A stretch of DNA of 64,000 bases, taken from positions 840,544,094 to 840,608,093 of the forward strand of contig CM048744.1 of NCBI GenBank assembly GCA_026315105.1, read 5' to 3'. The translations under genes and the position numbers were made by a program. How positions within the stretch are numbered: the first letter of the stretch is position 1; the number at the start of each line of letters is the position of its first letter. Under the pieces are notes generated by a model. The model searched no databases. It was not told the origin of the DNA and saw only the letters and a program-made list of their open reading frames with translations. Origin of the DNA: Locusta migratoria. Lineage: Eukaryota > Arthropoda > Insecta > Orthoptera > Acrididae. Shown one piece after another: positions 9,138 to 19,979 of this stretch.

Positions 9138-9803
9138 ATAAAAACGAACCGGACACCGCCGCCACCACCCTCTGTCTAATGAAATTCTAAGTCGCAGAAG
9201 GGGAGGGGGAGGGGGGAGGGCCGCTGTCCAATCACAAGGCGCCCGCTAATTACAGCGCCGCACTTTCTGTCGCTTACAGGACACTTCTGACACAGTGCGG
9301 GCGCAGATGTCACTACACCGCGACAGGTAAAGCACTGAAAGTACTGAAGCAGCACCAATAATGTCAGCTAATTACAAACCACACCGATACGCTGTGTGCT
9401 CTTCGAATCAGTAGCTTTGTTGCGAGTGCATGCGCGCGGTGCAGAACTGCTAATGAGTGTTTGGAGCCTCTGCTTCTACATGTACAAGCTTACTCTGAAA
9501 ATCACATTTAAGGCATGGTACAAGATTGATCGAGCAGTTTTCGTAATATTTCTCTACCATTCCATTCTCCAGCAGGACGCAGGGGGGAAAACGCATCATA
9601 CATCTGATTTGTCTAACTTTATTATGATGATTATCTCGCCCTATACATTTATTGATTTACTACCCTTAGGACGCGGCGTTGAGGGGTATGTATTTATTGC
9701 AGTCTTCTGTCAGTCTGTCTTCCCTCCCCTTTCTTGTTTCCTCATCACTCCTCTTCCTCTTAATTCCTCCTTCAAATGCTGAAATGTTTGTAATTCTATG
9801 GGA
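9138..9803 (+). repeat. 0.65 kb direct duplication, copy B
   Basis: This is the second copy of 7672-8305 with small indels, such as an added GCCGCCACCA near 9163 and a TGCATGCGCGCG segment near 9428. It runs directly into a SINE tail fragment and then the LINE-J 3' end. Confidence 0.85.
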
Positions 9804-9856
9804 CTCATCAACGGAGGTTATCAGTCCCTAGGCTTACAAACTACTTACATTAACCT
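9776..9856 (-). mobile_element. SINE tail fragment
   Basis: TGTTTGTAATTCTATGGGAC and TATCAGTCCCTAGGCTTACA are antisense SINE body and tail. The first part is also the end of both duplicated blocks, so the SINE predates the duplication. Confidence 0.6.
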
Positions 9857-11040
9857 ACATCTACATAGATACTCTGCAAATCACATTTAAGTGCCTGGCA
9901 GAGGGTTCAGTAACCACTTTCATAACTTTTCTCTACCGTTCCATTCTCTAATAGCGCGCGGGAAGAAAGAACACCTAAATCGTTCCGTTTTCGATCTGAT
10001 TTCTCTTATTTTATTGGGATGGTCATGTCTCCCTAAGTAGGTTGGTGCTAGCAAAATACTTTCACATTCAGAAGTAAAAGTCGGTGATTGAAACTTCGCA
10101 AACAGATCACGCCGCAATGTATAACATCTTTCTTTTAATTACTTCCACTTCAAATCGTGCAACATTTCCGTGACGCATTCCCCCCTGTGACGTGATAAAA
10201 CAAAACGAGCTGCCCTTCTCTGAACCATCTCAATGTCTTCCGTCAGTCCCATCTGGTGAGCGTCCCCACACAGGGCAACAGTACTCCAGGAGAGGACGCA
10301 CAAGTGTGATGTAGGCAGTCTCTTTGGTGGAGCTGGTACATCTTTGAAGCGTTCTGCCAATGAAACGTAACCTTTCGTTCGCCTTCCCCACAATATTTTC
10401 TATGTGTTCTCTACAGTCAAAGTTGTTCGTAATAGTAACTCCTAGGTATTTGGTAGAATCTACGACCTTAAGGTTTGACTGATTTATAGCGTAATTGAAG
10501 TTCAGCTGATTTCTTTTAGTGGTCATGTGTATTACTTCACACATTTCTTTATTTAGTGTCAATTGCCAATTTTCGCTTCATGTAGAAATTTTGTCTAAAT
10601 CGCTTTGCAGTTGCTTTTGATCCTCTGTATACTTCACAAACAGATAAACGACAGCATCGTCATCGAACAGGCTAAGGGAGCTGTTCAGATTGTCTCCTAA
10701 ATCGTTTATAAACACGAGGAAGAGTAGGGAACCTATAACGCTTTCCTGTCGAACGCCAGATATCATTTTTGTTTTACTCGATGACTTACCGTCAATTACA
10801 ACGAAATGTGTCCTTTCTGATAGTAAATCGTGAATCAAATCGCAGAGTTGGGGAGATATTCCATTAGCACGCAATTTCATTAGAAGCCGCTTGTGGGGTA
10901 CAGTGTCAAAAGCCTTCCGGAAATCCAGAAATAAGGAATCGATTTGAGATCCCTTGTCGATGGCACTTAACACTTCATGTGAATAAAGGGCAAGCTGTGT
11001 TTCGCAAGAGCGATAATTTCTGAATCCGTGTTGACCAGAC
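9857..11040 (-). mobile_element. LINE-J, 3' half with RT domain remnant
   Basis: This non-LTR element is read from right to left. Recognisable blocks are GFRNYRSCETQLALYSHE, FLDFRKAFDTVPHKRLLMKL (RT motif with the first catalytic Asp) and SGVRQESVIGSLLF. The catalytic box is LFDDDAVVY, where LFADDAVVY is seen in the 23.9 kb copy. NKEMCEVIHMTTKRN, STKYLGVTI and FFPRAIREWNGRE follow. Frameshifts split the frame at about 10.57 and 10.2 kb. The 3' end carries the TAGATGTAG-type tail. The 5' end is cut by a SINE-B head. Family usage suggests CR1/Jockey-like. It is not functional. Confidence 0.9.
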
Positions 11041-11135
11041 ACACGCATGCCCGAGGGAGGGATCGAACCTCCGATGGCGAGCAGTCGCAAGCTCCGTAGC
11101 AAGGCGCCTTAGACCTCTCGACCAGTCCACCGCGG
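11041..11135 (-). mobile_element. SINE-B head fragment
   Basis: On the minus strand CCGCGGTGGACTGGTCGAGA, GGCGCCTTGCTACGGAGCTT, B box GGTTCGATCC and CCCTCGGGCATGCGTGT are present. The body and tail are absent. Confidence 0.8.
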
Positions 11136-11337
11136 AAATTACCCCTCCCCGAAACTCCTCTCTGACCACCTCTTCTCTTTCTATGAAAATCATCTTTCCT
11201 CCATCTTCCACTTTGCCCACTGTCTTTTTTTATATTCTCCTCCCCCTCTATCGACACCCACTTCATTCTGCCACCTCGCCCTGTTCCTACTCCACACATC
11301 CCTCTGCCTCTGTGCTTCTCCTTCTGTCCTCTCATAA

Positions 11338-12423
11338 TCGCCTATAGCGATTGCGGTCTATCGTATCGCGACATTGCTGCTCGAGTTGGTCTCGATCCAA
11401 TGACTCTAAGCACAATATAGAATTGGTGGGTTCAGGAGGGCAATACGGAACACCGTGCTGGATCTCAACGGCCTCGTATCACTAGCAGTCGAGATGAGAG
11501 GCTTCTTATCCGCATGGCTGTAACGGATCGTGCAGCCACGTCTCGATCCCTGAGTCAACAGATGGAGACGTTTGAAAGACAACAACCATCTGCACGAACA
11601 GTTCGACGACGTTTGCAGCAGCATGGACTATCAGCTCGGAGACCATGGCTGCAGTTACCCTTGACGCTGCATCACAGACAGTAGTGCCTACGATGGTGTA
11701 CGCAACGACAAACGGCAAAACGTCATTTTTTCCGTCAAATCCAGGTTCTGTTTACAGCATCATCATGGTCGCATCCGTGTTTGGCGACATCTCGGTGAAC
11801 GCACATTAGAATCGTATATTCGTCATCGCCATACTGGCGTATCACCCGGCGTGATGGTATGGAGTGCCATTGGTTACACGTCTCGGTCACCTCATTGGCA
11901 TCGACGGCACTTTGAACAGTCACCATTACATTTCAGATGTGTTACGACCCGTGGCTCTACCCCTCATTCTATCCCAGCGAAACCGCACATTTCAGCAGGT
12001 TAATGCACGACCGCATGTTGTAGGTTCTGTAAGGGCCTTTCTGGATGCGGAAAATGTTCGACTGCTGCCCTGGCCAGCACATTCTCCAGATCTCTGCCAA
12101 TTGAGGACGTCTGGTCAATGGTGGCCGAGCAAATGGCTCTTCGCAATACGCCAGTCACTACTCTTGATGGACTTTGGTATCGTTTTGAAGCTGCATGGGC
12201 ATCTGTACCTGTACACGCCATCCAAGCTCTGTTTGACTCAATGCCCAGGTGTATCAAGGCCGTTATTACGACCAGAGATGCTTGCTTGTCCTGGGTACTG
12301 ATTTTTCAGGATCTATGCACCCAAATTCCTGAAAATGTAATCACATGTCAGTTCTAGTATAATATATTTGTCCGTTTATCATCTGCATTTCTTTTTGGTG
12401 TAGCAATTTTAATGGCCAGTAGT
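11338..12423 (+). mobile_element. Tc1-like transposon relic, 5' truncated
   Basis: The translated pieces DCGLSYRDIAARVGLDPMT (helix-turn-helix), VQEGNTEHRAGSQRPRIT and DERLLIRMAVTDRAA match the amino half of a Tc1-family transposase. TVRRRLQQHGLSARRPW follows. The catalytic half is riddled with stops and frameshifts. The 3' terminal inverted repeat (GTAGCAATTTTAATGGCCAG, ending 12423) matches the 35.55 kb copy. The 5' terminal repeat and first codons are missing. It is dead. Confidence 0.85.
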
Positions 12424-13116
12424 TTATATATATAACATGGGTGTTTCGGCACGGATCGACAACTCGCACCTGAGTAGGGCTTGAGTAATTGATCAGTAAA
12501 TGTAATTATTTCATGGACCTCATATCCATTGCTTCAAAAATAAATCTTGACTGAGTTTATATTTCCTGCAGTATAATATGAAAAGTAGAGATTTGACTGT
12601 CTGTAAAATGCACCATGTGCCTGAATATTAAAATTGTATCTGTATCTCAGTTCCTTAACTTTAAAATTAACATAATACGGAATTAATTGTTGCACCTTTT
12701 TTAGCAAAAATTTATGGAATTCAGGAAATGAATATTATATTCCGCTACATTTTAACGACCCTTTGCACAGGTTACAATTAATTAGCCATACTAGTTTCAA
12801 ATGAGGGTTTGTTTGATCTACTATGTTTCGTCGTCTTCAGTCGTACCTGGGTATCACATATTGGTTAACATTCCATTATGGTTGCCCACGGCTCTTTTAC
12901 CGGAAAATAAAGAATGCCAGACGATAATGAACCCTCATACCCGTTTGGCTAATTAATTTCAATGTGTGCAAAATACCGATAACCAATTACTGAACCACAG
13001 GCATGCTTAAATTAAAAAAAAAAATACGAATTTAGAATTCCGCCGCTACGCCGCCGGTGTCAAAACATTCCGCTACTTACAGAGGAATTCCGCTGCGGTT
13101 GGCAGCACTGATCGCT
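12424..13116. other. AT-rich DNA with a weak inverted repeat
   Basis: No gene is present. GTTACAATTAATTAGCCATA near 12770 and GGCTAATTAATTTCAATG near 12950 form an imperfect 35-40 bp inverted repeat about 160 bases apart, possibly a small foldback. The motif GAATTCCGC(C/T)GC(T/G) occurs two or three times around 13035-13100. Confidence 0.45.
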
Positions 13117-13130
13117 GCGTTTACCACTGC

Positions 13131-13320
13131 TCAAATGTTTGTTAAGCTTATGGGACTTAACTACGGGGTCATCAGTCCCTAAACTTACAAACTAATTATG
13201 AATTAGCTAACACTACAGACGGTACAAATATCCATGCCCGAGGGGGGATTCGAACCCCCGACCGTAGTGGCCGTGCAGACCGTGACTGGAGCGCCTCAGT
13301 CCCCTCGGCCACCGCGGCCG
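13131..13320 (-). mobile_element. SINE-A with exact 14-bp TSD
   Basis: A full-length antisense SINE-A carries AAATGTTTGTTAAGCTTATG, CTACGGGGTCATCAGTCCCT, GGGGGGATTCGAACCCCCGA and CCTCGGCCACCGCGGCCG. GCGTTTACCACTGC at 13117-13130 is exactly repeated at 13321-13334. Confidence 0.97.
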
Positions 13321-13566
13321 GCGTTTACCACTGCCCCAAAGTCACCTTCGTTTGCGTCGGCAGTGGTGCTACGAACGATGGACACTATTACCTATGATTC
13401 CGATCGTCCAGTAGAGTCTGAAGATACCGTTGTGAGAGATTTTGACTGGTGTCTCATGTACTGTTATTTAGTCCTGCAGCCAGTATGCCTGAAGAGTGGT
13501 ATGGCTTCCACACACCCTATACACAAATACTCTGCAAGTTTCTTACTCGACAATTTCTTCAGTAGA

Positions 13567-13925
13567 ACTTCCATCTTCGACGTGTTTTGCCAATGAAACA
13601 TAGCCTTTGGTTCGCCTTCCCTACAATATTTTCTATGCGTTCTTTCCAATCTGAGTCATTTGTAATTGTTACTCCTAGGTATTCAATTGAATTTCCGGCC
13701 TGTAGATTTCACTGATTTACCATGTAAATGAAATTTAACAGGCTTTCTTTAGAGGTCACATGAATCACTCACACTTCTCACTATTAATGGTCAAGTACCA
13801 AATTTTGAACCCCGCTGATAAGTAAATCATTTTGCAGCTGCTTCTGATCTTCTGGTGACTTTACTAACGGACAAATTACATGATCTGCAAATAGTCTAAA
13901 AGAGCTACTCAGATTGTCTCCTAAA
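13567..13925 (-). mobile_element. LINE-J, 3'-proximal part (split by Helitron)
   Basis: Antisense LINE-J sequence from the WREHIENIVG region to GDNLN is recognisable: CCAATGAAACATAGCCTTTG, ACTCCTAGGTATTCAATTG, TTGCAGCTGCTTCTGATC and CAGATTGTCTCCTAAA. The frame is broken. At CCTAAA it is cut by the H1 Helitron and continues at 16171. Confidence 0.85.
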
Positions 13926-16170
13926 ACTATAAATATGTAAATGTATGTTTGTCTGTATGACCTCTATATGTTCATAAACCATTCATTCGATTGCAATGAA
14001 ATTTTTGTGAACTGGTCACCGTACGCTCACGAAGGTTCCCGACCCAAAAACAATAGAGCACGACACATAGCTCAGTTGATATGACGTCATAAATTATGAG
14101 AGGCCACCGCGTGCGAATACCCAGATTTATTCGTCAATTATTGGAAAATGGGAGTAGTTTGGGACCTGCAACAAAATTTGCATGTAATTTCGAACGTTTA
14201 CGAAGCGTTTTGTAACTGACTCTCCCCTCACCACACGTACACAAAATGATGAAACGAAAAACGTCTATCGCTCACAATAGTTTTGCTGTAGATGCCGTAA
14301 AACTGTCGCATCAGGTATGACCTTGATCAAATAAAGTTAGCATTACAGATTTGCATGTTAGTATTTATTTTTGTCTGCAAGTTCCCCTTAATTCTCTTGC
14401 ATTCAAAACTAAGCAACCTGTTTTCTTAATCACTATCTATATAAAAGCCAAACGACACTCACTCACTGAATTAACACGAAATCGCGAAAACTACTTCACC
14501 TATGAAGCTGAAATTTGGTAGGAATATAGTTTATAGGTAGAAAACGTCAGCTAAGAAAGTATTTTGTGATAGGTGCATGCTGGAGCATAGTTCTCCGACA
14601 GGCTCAGGAAATCTACAGTTTCATTCCGATTTTCACGAAATTTCGCTCTCTTGACCTTCAAAACAAGAAAAATGTCACCGTCTACCTTAATTTTTATACG
14701 GTTCCTTGGGGAGGGTGCTTTGCAACATAAAAATGGATCTCTAAATACCTTGGTCGCAACTTGAGAACGGCCCGACCGATTTCACAGATGTTTTTTCTCA
14801 GAACAAGCGCTGTATAAAATAAAACTGGAATATTTGAGAACAACAAAGTGCGTCTTTTCAATGCGACCCTGCGTTTCTGTTGCATAGAAATCTATAGTTT
14901 TGTTCCGATATGTTGAAAACTGTAGACTGGCAGGGCGGGATTAAAATAGGTGAAAACAAAATAAGCAGTCTCGCATATGCGGATGGCTTAGTTGTAATGG
15001 CCGATTCGATTTAAAGGTTGCAAACTAATATTTCAGAGCTCGATCAGAGGTGCAATGATTATGATATGAAGATCAGCATCTCCAAAACAAATGTAATGTC
15101 TGTGGGAAAGAGATTCAATCAGATTAAGTTCCAAATAGTAGGAACAAAGTTAGAACAGGTAGACCTGGGATGTATTTTCTCAAAGGATGGCAACATAGCG
15201 AAAGAACTGGAATCGAGGTGCAGCAAAGCTAATGCAGTGAGTGCTCAGCTAAGATCTACTCTCTTCTGCAAGAAGGAAGTAAGTACCAAGACTAAGTTAG
15301 CAGTGCACCACTCTATCTTTCGACCAACTTTGTTGTATGGGAGTGAAGGTTGGGTGGATACAGTTTACCTCATTCATAAGATAGAGGTTACAGATATGAA
15401 AGTAGTAAGAATGATTGCAGGTACCAACAGATGGGAACAATGGCAGGAGGGTGTCCATAATGAAGAAATCAAAGAAAAGCTGGGAATGAACACCATAGAT
15501 GAAGCAGTTAGTGCGAACAGACTGAGATGGTGGGGTCATGTTACACGCATGGGAGAAGCAAGATTACCTAAGAGACTCATGAGCTAGTCAGTGGAGGGTA
15601 AGAGCAGTCGAGGTAGACTAAGAAGAAAGTACTTAGATTGGGTGCAGAATGATTTTGAAGTGAAAGGCACAACATCAGACGAGGCATCAATGTTAGCATT
15701 GAATAGGGGATCATGGAGGAATTTTAGTAGAGGTACTATGCTCCAGACTGAACCCTGAAAGACAAAATCAGTCTCTAATAATGATGATGATGATGTTCCG
15801 ATATTGATGAAATGTTACACACTTTACCTTGAAAACAAGAGGAATGTCACTGTCTTTATAAAATTTCGTTCAGTGCATGGTGGAGGGTACTTAACATACG
15901 GAATTTTACAAAATGCATAGTTTTCCTCCAACCTTTATTAATTTTTGCACCCATGACCTTTAAACCAAGAGGAAGGTCACTGGGTACATAAATATCTGTA
16001 TGGTACATGACAGACGGTACCTTGCAGAAAACTTTGCCGAGGGGTGGAAAGGTGGAAACGAACAAAGAGATGGCAGAGAAAGAGGTGAATGCAGGGAGAG
16101 GGGGGAAGGGATGTGGACTACGGGAGTGTAGGATAAATAAAGACCCGGGCAACGCTGGGTTTACAGCTAA
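13926..16170 (+). mobile_element. H1 non-autonomous Helitron inserted in LINE-J
   Basis: The 5' end reads CTATAAATATGTAAATG. The interior has ATTGCAATGAAA and GAGCACGACACATAGCTCA. The 3' end has a GC-rich hairpin (GACCCGGGCAACGCTGGG) followed by TTTACAGCTAA, a CTRR terminus. The host LINE reads CTCCTAAA up to the 5' end and TTGTTTATAAA after the 3' end. This agrees with Helitron insertion between A and T without duplication. No RepHel gene is present. A second copy lies on the minus strand at 24746-26268. The element contains a LINE-K. Confidence 0.85.
14913..15793 (+). mobile_element. LINE-K, 5'-truncated, inside the Helitron
   Basis: It encodes the end of a non-LTR RT. Near the 5' edge, SYADGLVVMADSI is a variant of the catalytic YADD-type box with a missing second Asp. 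A 189-residue frame (15018-15587) follows with ISISKTNVMSVGKRF, LGCIFSKDGN, HHSIFRPTLLYGSEGW and RLRWWGHVTRMGE. The 3' end is a (GAT)n tail. TGTTCCGATAT at 14902-14912 and 15794-15804 is an exact 11-bp target duplication. It is 5' truncated as typical for target-primed reverse transcription. Confidence 0.9.
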
Positions 16171-16507
16171 TTGTTTATAAAATTAACGAATAATAGAGGC
16201 CCTTTAACATTTCCGTGGGGAACGCCAGATATCACTTCTGTTCTTCTCGATAACTTTCCGTCAGTTACAACGTACTGTGTCCTTTCTGATGGGAAATAAC
16301 TAGTCCAGTCGTAAAACTATGGCGATATTCCATAAGCATGCAATTTGATTAGAAGAAGCGTGTGAGACAGAATGTGAAAAGCCTTCCGGAAATCTAGAAA
16401 TAGGGAATCTACTTGACATCCCTCGTCGATAGCAGTCATCACATCATGTGAGTAAAGAGCTAGCTGTGTTTCACAAGAACGATATTTTCTGAATCCTTGT
16501 TGACAAA
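16171..16507 (-). mobile_element. LINE-J, RT part continuing past the Helitron
   Basis: TTGTTTATAAA continues the LINE sequence broken at 13925. Read on the minus strand it gives the GFRKYRSCETQLALYSHDV, FLDFRKAF and LIKLHAYGIS blocks of the RT, with lesions. It ends at TTGTTGACAAA where a SINE-B begins. Confidence 0.85.
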
Positions 16508-16613
16508 GCCGCGGCGGGGTGGCCGAGCGCACTGAGGCGCTATGCTACGATGCAAGAGGCCGCTCTCCCTCAGTTCGAATCCTGTCTTTAGTATAAGGTA
16601 GTTCATAAGTAGT
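16508..16613 (+). mobile_element. SINE-B, truncated
   Basis: The head GCCGCGGCGGGGTGGCCGAG is followed by CGCACTGAGGCGCTATGCT, B box AGTTCGAATCC and a short body (TAGTATAAGGTAGTTCATAA). The 3' tail is missing. Confidence 0.8.
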
Positions 16614-16614
16614 G

Positions 16615-16900
16615 GCACAAAATCCTGTGAAGCATCCAAAAGTTTCTGCTTCTGATCGTCAGTAAAGTGCTGTGGCAAAAGACAACAACACGTTTTCCTC
16701 TTCCCTAACTTCTCGACGAGGATTTGACTCATGGATTCACGGTTAATCTGCAGTTCCTCCTCTACCATCTGGCTATCGTTTGTTATTAATGTCCTCACTT
16801 TCTCGATGTTTTCGTCAGTGACGGCGGTGGACGGTCGTCCGCTACGTGGGTTATTAAAAACGCTTCCCTGTCCTTTCTTAGTATTGTCAAGCTTAAAAAA
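16615..16900 (-). pseudogene. mariner transposase amino-terminal fragment
   Basis: The minus-strand translation reads RPSTAVTDENIEKVRTLI, then VEEELQINRESMSQILVEKL and LPQHFTDDQKQKLLDASQDF. This is the second helix-turn-helix region of a mariner transposase plus the linker before the catalytic core. No catalytic residues or termini are present. Confidence 0.75.
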
Positions 16901-17087
16901 TTAGATTAAACTGATCCATTGTTCGTTCATTGTTTTGTTCTCAGTTCAGAACCAACGCATTAAACAAGCACTTTGTCCAAGAGGTCTAACACGAACACAC
17001 ATGATGCTCATCTGTTGCCGAGATTGTCAATACTGGCCGTTATGCAGGTGCAGCGTTGTGATTCGCTTGTGTTGCATGACTGACAGT

Positions 17088-17660
17088 TCTACATCTACAC
17101 AGATACTCTGCAAATCACATTTAAGTACCTGGCAGAGGGTTCATTAACCACTTTCATAACCTTTCTCTACCGTTCCATTCTCTAATACCGCGCGGGAAGA
17201 AAGAACACCCAAATCGTTCCGTTTCCGATCTCATTTCTCTTATTTTATTTGGGTGGTCATGCCTCCCTAAGTAGGTGGGTGTTAGCAAAATATTTTCACA
17301 TTCAGAAGTAAAAATCGCTGACTGAAATACATCTCGCCGCAATGAATAATGTCTTTCTTTTAATGATTTCCACATCAAATCGTGCAACATTTCCGTGACG
17401 CTTTCCCCCCTGTAACATGATAAATCAAAACGAGCTGCCCTTCTCTGAACCTTCTCAATATCTTCTGTCAATCCCAGCTGGTCAGGGTTCCACACTGGGC
17501 AACACTACTTCAGGAGAGGACGCACTAGTGTGATGTAGACAGTCTCTTTGGTGGAGCTGGTGCATATTCGAAGCCTTCTGCCAGTGAAACGTATCCTTTG
17601 GTTCGCCTCGGCCACAATATTTTCTATGTGTTCTCTCCAGTCTAGGTTGTTCATAGTTGT
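17088..17660 (-). mobile_element. LINE-J 3' end
   Basis: Antisense CTACATCTACACAGATACTC is the characteristic 3' end. The minus-strand frame includes QLGLTEDIEKVQRRAARF, ESVTEMLHDL, PTYLGRHDHPNKIREM and FFPRGIREWNGRE. It lacks the RT core. Confidence 0.9.
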
Positions 17661-17969
17661 TATGATTTTATTCGCCGAACTTTATTTGTCAGACGTTGTA
17701 TAATGATCACTAGGCCAAGAGGTAACTAAGACAGTTTACCCCTTATATCAGTCATCAATAGAAACTAATATATGGGATCTCGAAGAATCCCTGTTTCGCA
17801 TGCGGCGTTTTAGAACATATTAATAGCACAGTAATGACTCAAATTTCACACCACCAACACTAATACATACCGCACTAGCACACGTTAGAAGTGAAATGCC
17901 GCTTTTCGTATCTGTCTGTTAGTTCCCCCATACACTCCAATTGTCAGACGCTAAGCATCTACAAGCATA
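17661..17969. other. No supported feature
   Basis: AT-rich DNA between two LINE-J fragments of opposite orientation, with no recognised motif. Confidence 0.4.
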
Positions 17970-18090
17970 CGTTGAAGATCAAAACCAAATGCAGAACGAT
18001 CTGAATAAGATATCACTAAGGTGTAAAAATTGGCAATTGACTCTAAATAATGAGAAGGTAAGTCGTTAATATGAGTACGAAAAGAAATCC
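17970..18090 (+). mobile_element. LINE-J fragment before the LTR-like insert
   Basis: The translated sequence shows QNDLNKIS, CKNWQLTLNNEK and a frameshifted STKRNP region, the segment just after the RT catalytic box. The next bases are GTACA and then unrelated GC-rich DNA. The LINE continues at 18797. Confidence 0.8.
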
Positions 18091-18095
18091 GTACA

Positions 18096-18791
18096 CCAGT
18101 GGTACGTAGGAGTCGCGAGTTTTCAAAATATTATTGGTACTTTTCCTGGCATTTAATTTCCTTTTGAAGTATAAGTCAAATTTCCGTACTAAGATAAGGT
18201 TACCAAGGCAACAAGCACCTTCCGTGCGCCAACGTGAGGTCGCTGCCCTGTCCCCAATTCCGGCCGCCAGCCGTACGTTTCAACACCGCGCGCCCGGTGC
18301 CATCGACCCTAGTTTGGCAATCCTCTGTACCAGCACTTGCAGCAAGTACCGGCCCCAAAACTGCTGAACAACACGCAAGAACAGAGCCCCCACCAAAGAG
18401 CGCCAGCCAAACAGAGCCGAGAACGTGGAGCTACCAAAAGATTCCCGCCAATCAGGGACTAGAGCGTGTAACGTCCTAGATTCGCGGTCCGCTAGCTGCA
18501 AGACGGGCAGTGAGTCCACGATTGATTCCGCGTTCAACTCTCGACCGAGCAGCACGATCCCTCCGCTCTGCAGCACGCCGGGCTAGCACCCGCAGTCTCC
18601 TAGCACAGTGCTAAACTCCTATCTACCACTGGTGCCACTCCTCAGGCCTTAAGAACCAGCTCATGTAGCCTTAATCGGAAATATACCTTCTCCTGGAGAC
18701 GAATCCTGCTGCGTGTTCTCATGATTTCTCCAATCACTCCCCAAACCCCGCACGGAAATTATACCCCGCCTCCACCTCTCGAACCCATCCT
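18096..18791. mobile_element. 0.7 kb GC-rich insert with 5-bp TSD (solo-LTR-like)
   Basis: The insert interrupts LINE-J exactly between two copies of GTACA (18091-18095 and 18792-18796). Joining the LINE on either side restores its reading frame. A 5-bp TSD and noncoding GC-rich content fit a solo LTR. However, the ends (CCAGTGG and CCATCCT) lack the usual TG..CA. Sequence near the left end (CCAGTGGTACGTAGGAGT) has an inverted partner near 18617-18636. The class is unresolved. Confidence 0.55.
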
Positions 18792-18796
18792 GTACA

Positions 18797-19443
18797 TTTG
18801 TTTACAAGATAAATCAATCAAAAATGAAATCCGTAAACTCCACAAAATACCTAGGAATTACTATTACTTCATACTTAAACTGGAAAAAACACGTAGCTAA
18901 TGTCGTGGGAAAGGCGGACCAAAGACTGCGTTTTGTTGACAGAACCCTTAAAAGATGAAACAGAACTACTAAAGAGGCTGCATACACAACGCTTGTCCGT
19001 CCATTTTTGGAGTATTGCTGCCCAGTGTGGAATCTTTATCAGGTGGGTTTGACGGAGGACATCGAAAGAGTCCAAAGAAGAGCAGCTCGTTTCGTATTGT
19101 CACGATACAGAGGAGACAGCGTTACGGAAATGTTACAGGATCTGGGATGGGAATCATTACAACAACGGCGCTTATCGCTGTAGCGTGGGCTACTTACGAA
19201 ACTCCAATCGCCAACATTCTCCACCGAATGCGAAAATATATTGTTGACTGCCCCTTACATAGGCAGAAATGAGTATCAGAATAAAATATGAGAAATTAGA
19301 GCTCGAACTGAGAGATTCGGGTGTTCCTTATTTCCGCGCGCTATTCGAGAATGGAATGAGAGATAAATAGTATGAAGGTGGTTCGATGAACCCTCTGCTA
19401 GCCACTTAAATGTGATTTGCAGAGTATCCCGTGTAGATGTAGA
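18797..19443 (+). mobile_element. LINE-J 3' part after the insert
   Basis: The translation reads NSTKYLGITITSYLNWKKHV, then FLEYCCPVWN, TEDIERVQRRAARFVLSRY and REWNER, with internal stops. It ends in GTGTAGATGTAGAA. It continues the fragment at 17970-18090. Confidence 0.9.
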
Positions 19444-19480
19444 AGTTGCTGCCGGACAACATTTTCCGGAAGTGATTATC

Positions 19481-19677
19481 AATTTTAAAATGTTTCTTAA
19501 GCGTAAGGGACTTAACTACTGGGTCATCAGTCCCTACGCTTACAAACTACTTATGAACTATCTTATACTAAAGACGACACAAATATCCATGCCCGAGGGG
19601 GGATTCGAACTCCCGACCGTAGTGGCCGTGCAGACTGTGACTGGCGTGCCGTTGGCCGCTCAGCCACTGCGGCCGGC
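19481..19677 (-). mobile_element. SINE-A with 12-bp TSD
   Basis: This is a full-length antisense SINE-A with one altered stretch in the head (GGCGTGCCGTTGGCCGC). GAAGTGATTATC (19469-19480) and GAAGTGATGATC (19678-19689) form the duplication with one mismatch. Confidence 0.95.
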
Positions 19678-19689
19678 GAAGTGATGATC

Positions 19690-19970
19690 GTTCAGAAAAA
19701 TCTATGAAGTAAAAATAGTCCTACTTCTCTACACGTCGCGACATGTGCGGAACACAGACTAAGATTCTAGAAATGTCTCGTAGCACAGAGTAACATATAC
19801 AGAGAAGCAGCACCCTAAACCACTGTCCTACGCTCCCCTCGTAGTTCCGTAAGATGCTATCAGGTGTCAGGCGGTTCCCTGGCTTAGTACCGGTAGACCA
19901 CACTAGAGGCACTTCTGAGGGTGCCTCTCGCACGTCAGAGGGTAGCGTGGTGGGGAGGCTGAGGGGACAG
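19690..19970. other. Left flank of the giant palindrome
   Basis: Non-repetitive DNA that turns GC-rich towards its end (GTGGTGGGGAGGCTGAGG). The overlapping frames continue into the palindrome and carry no known domain. Confidence 0.4.
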
Positions 19971-19979
19971 CTCGTACCG

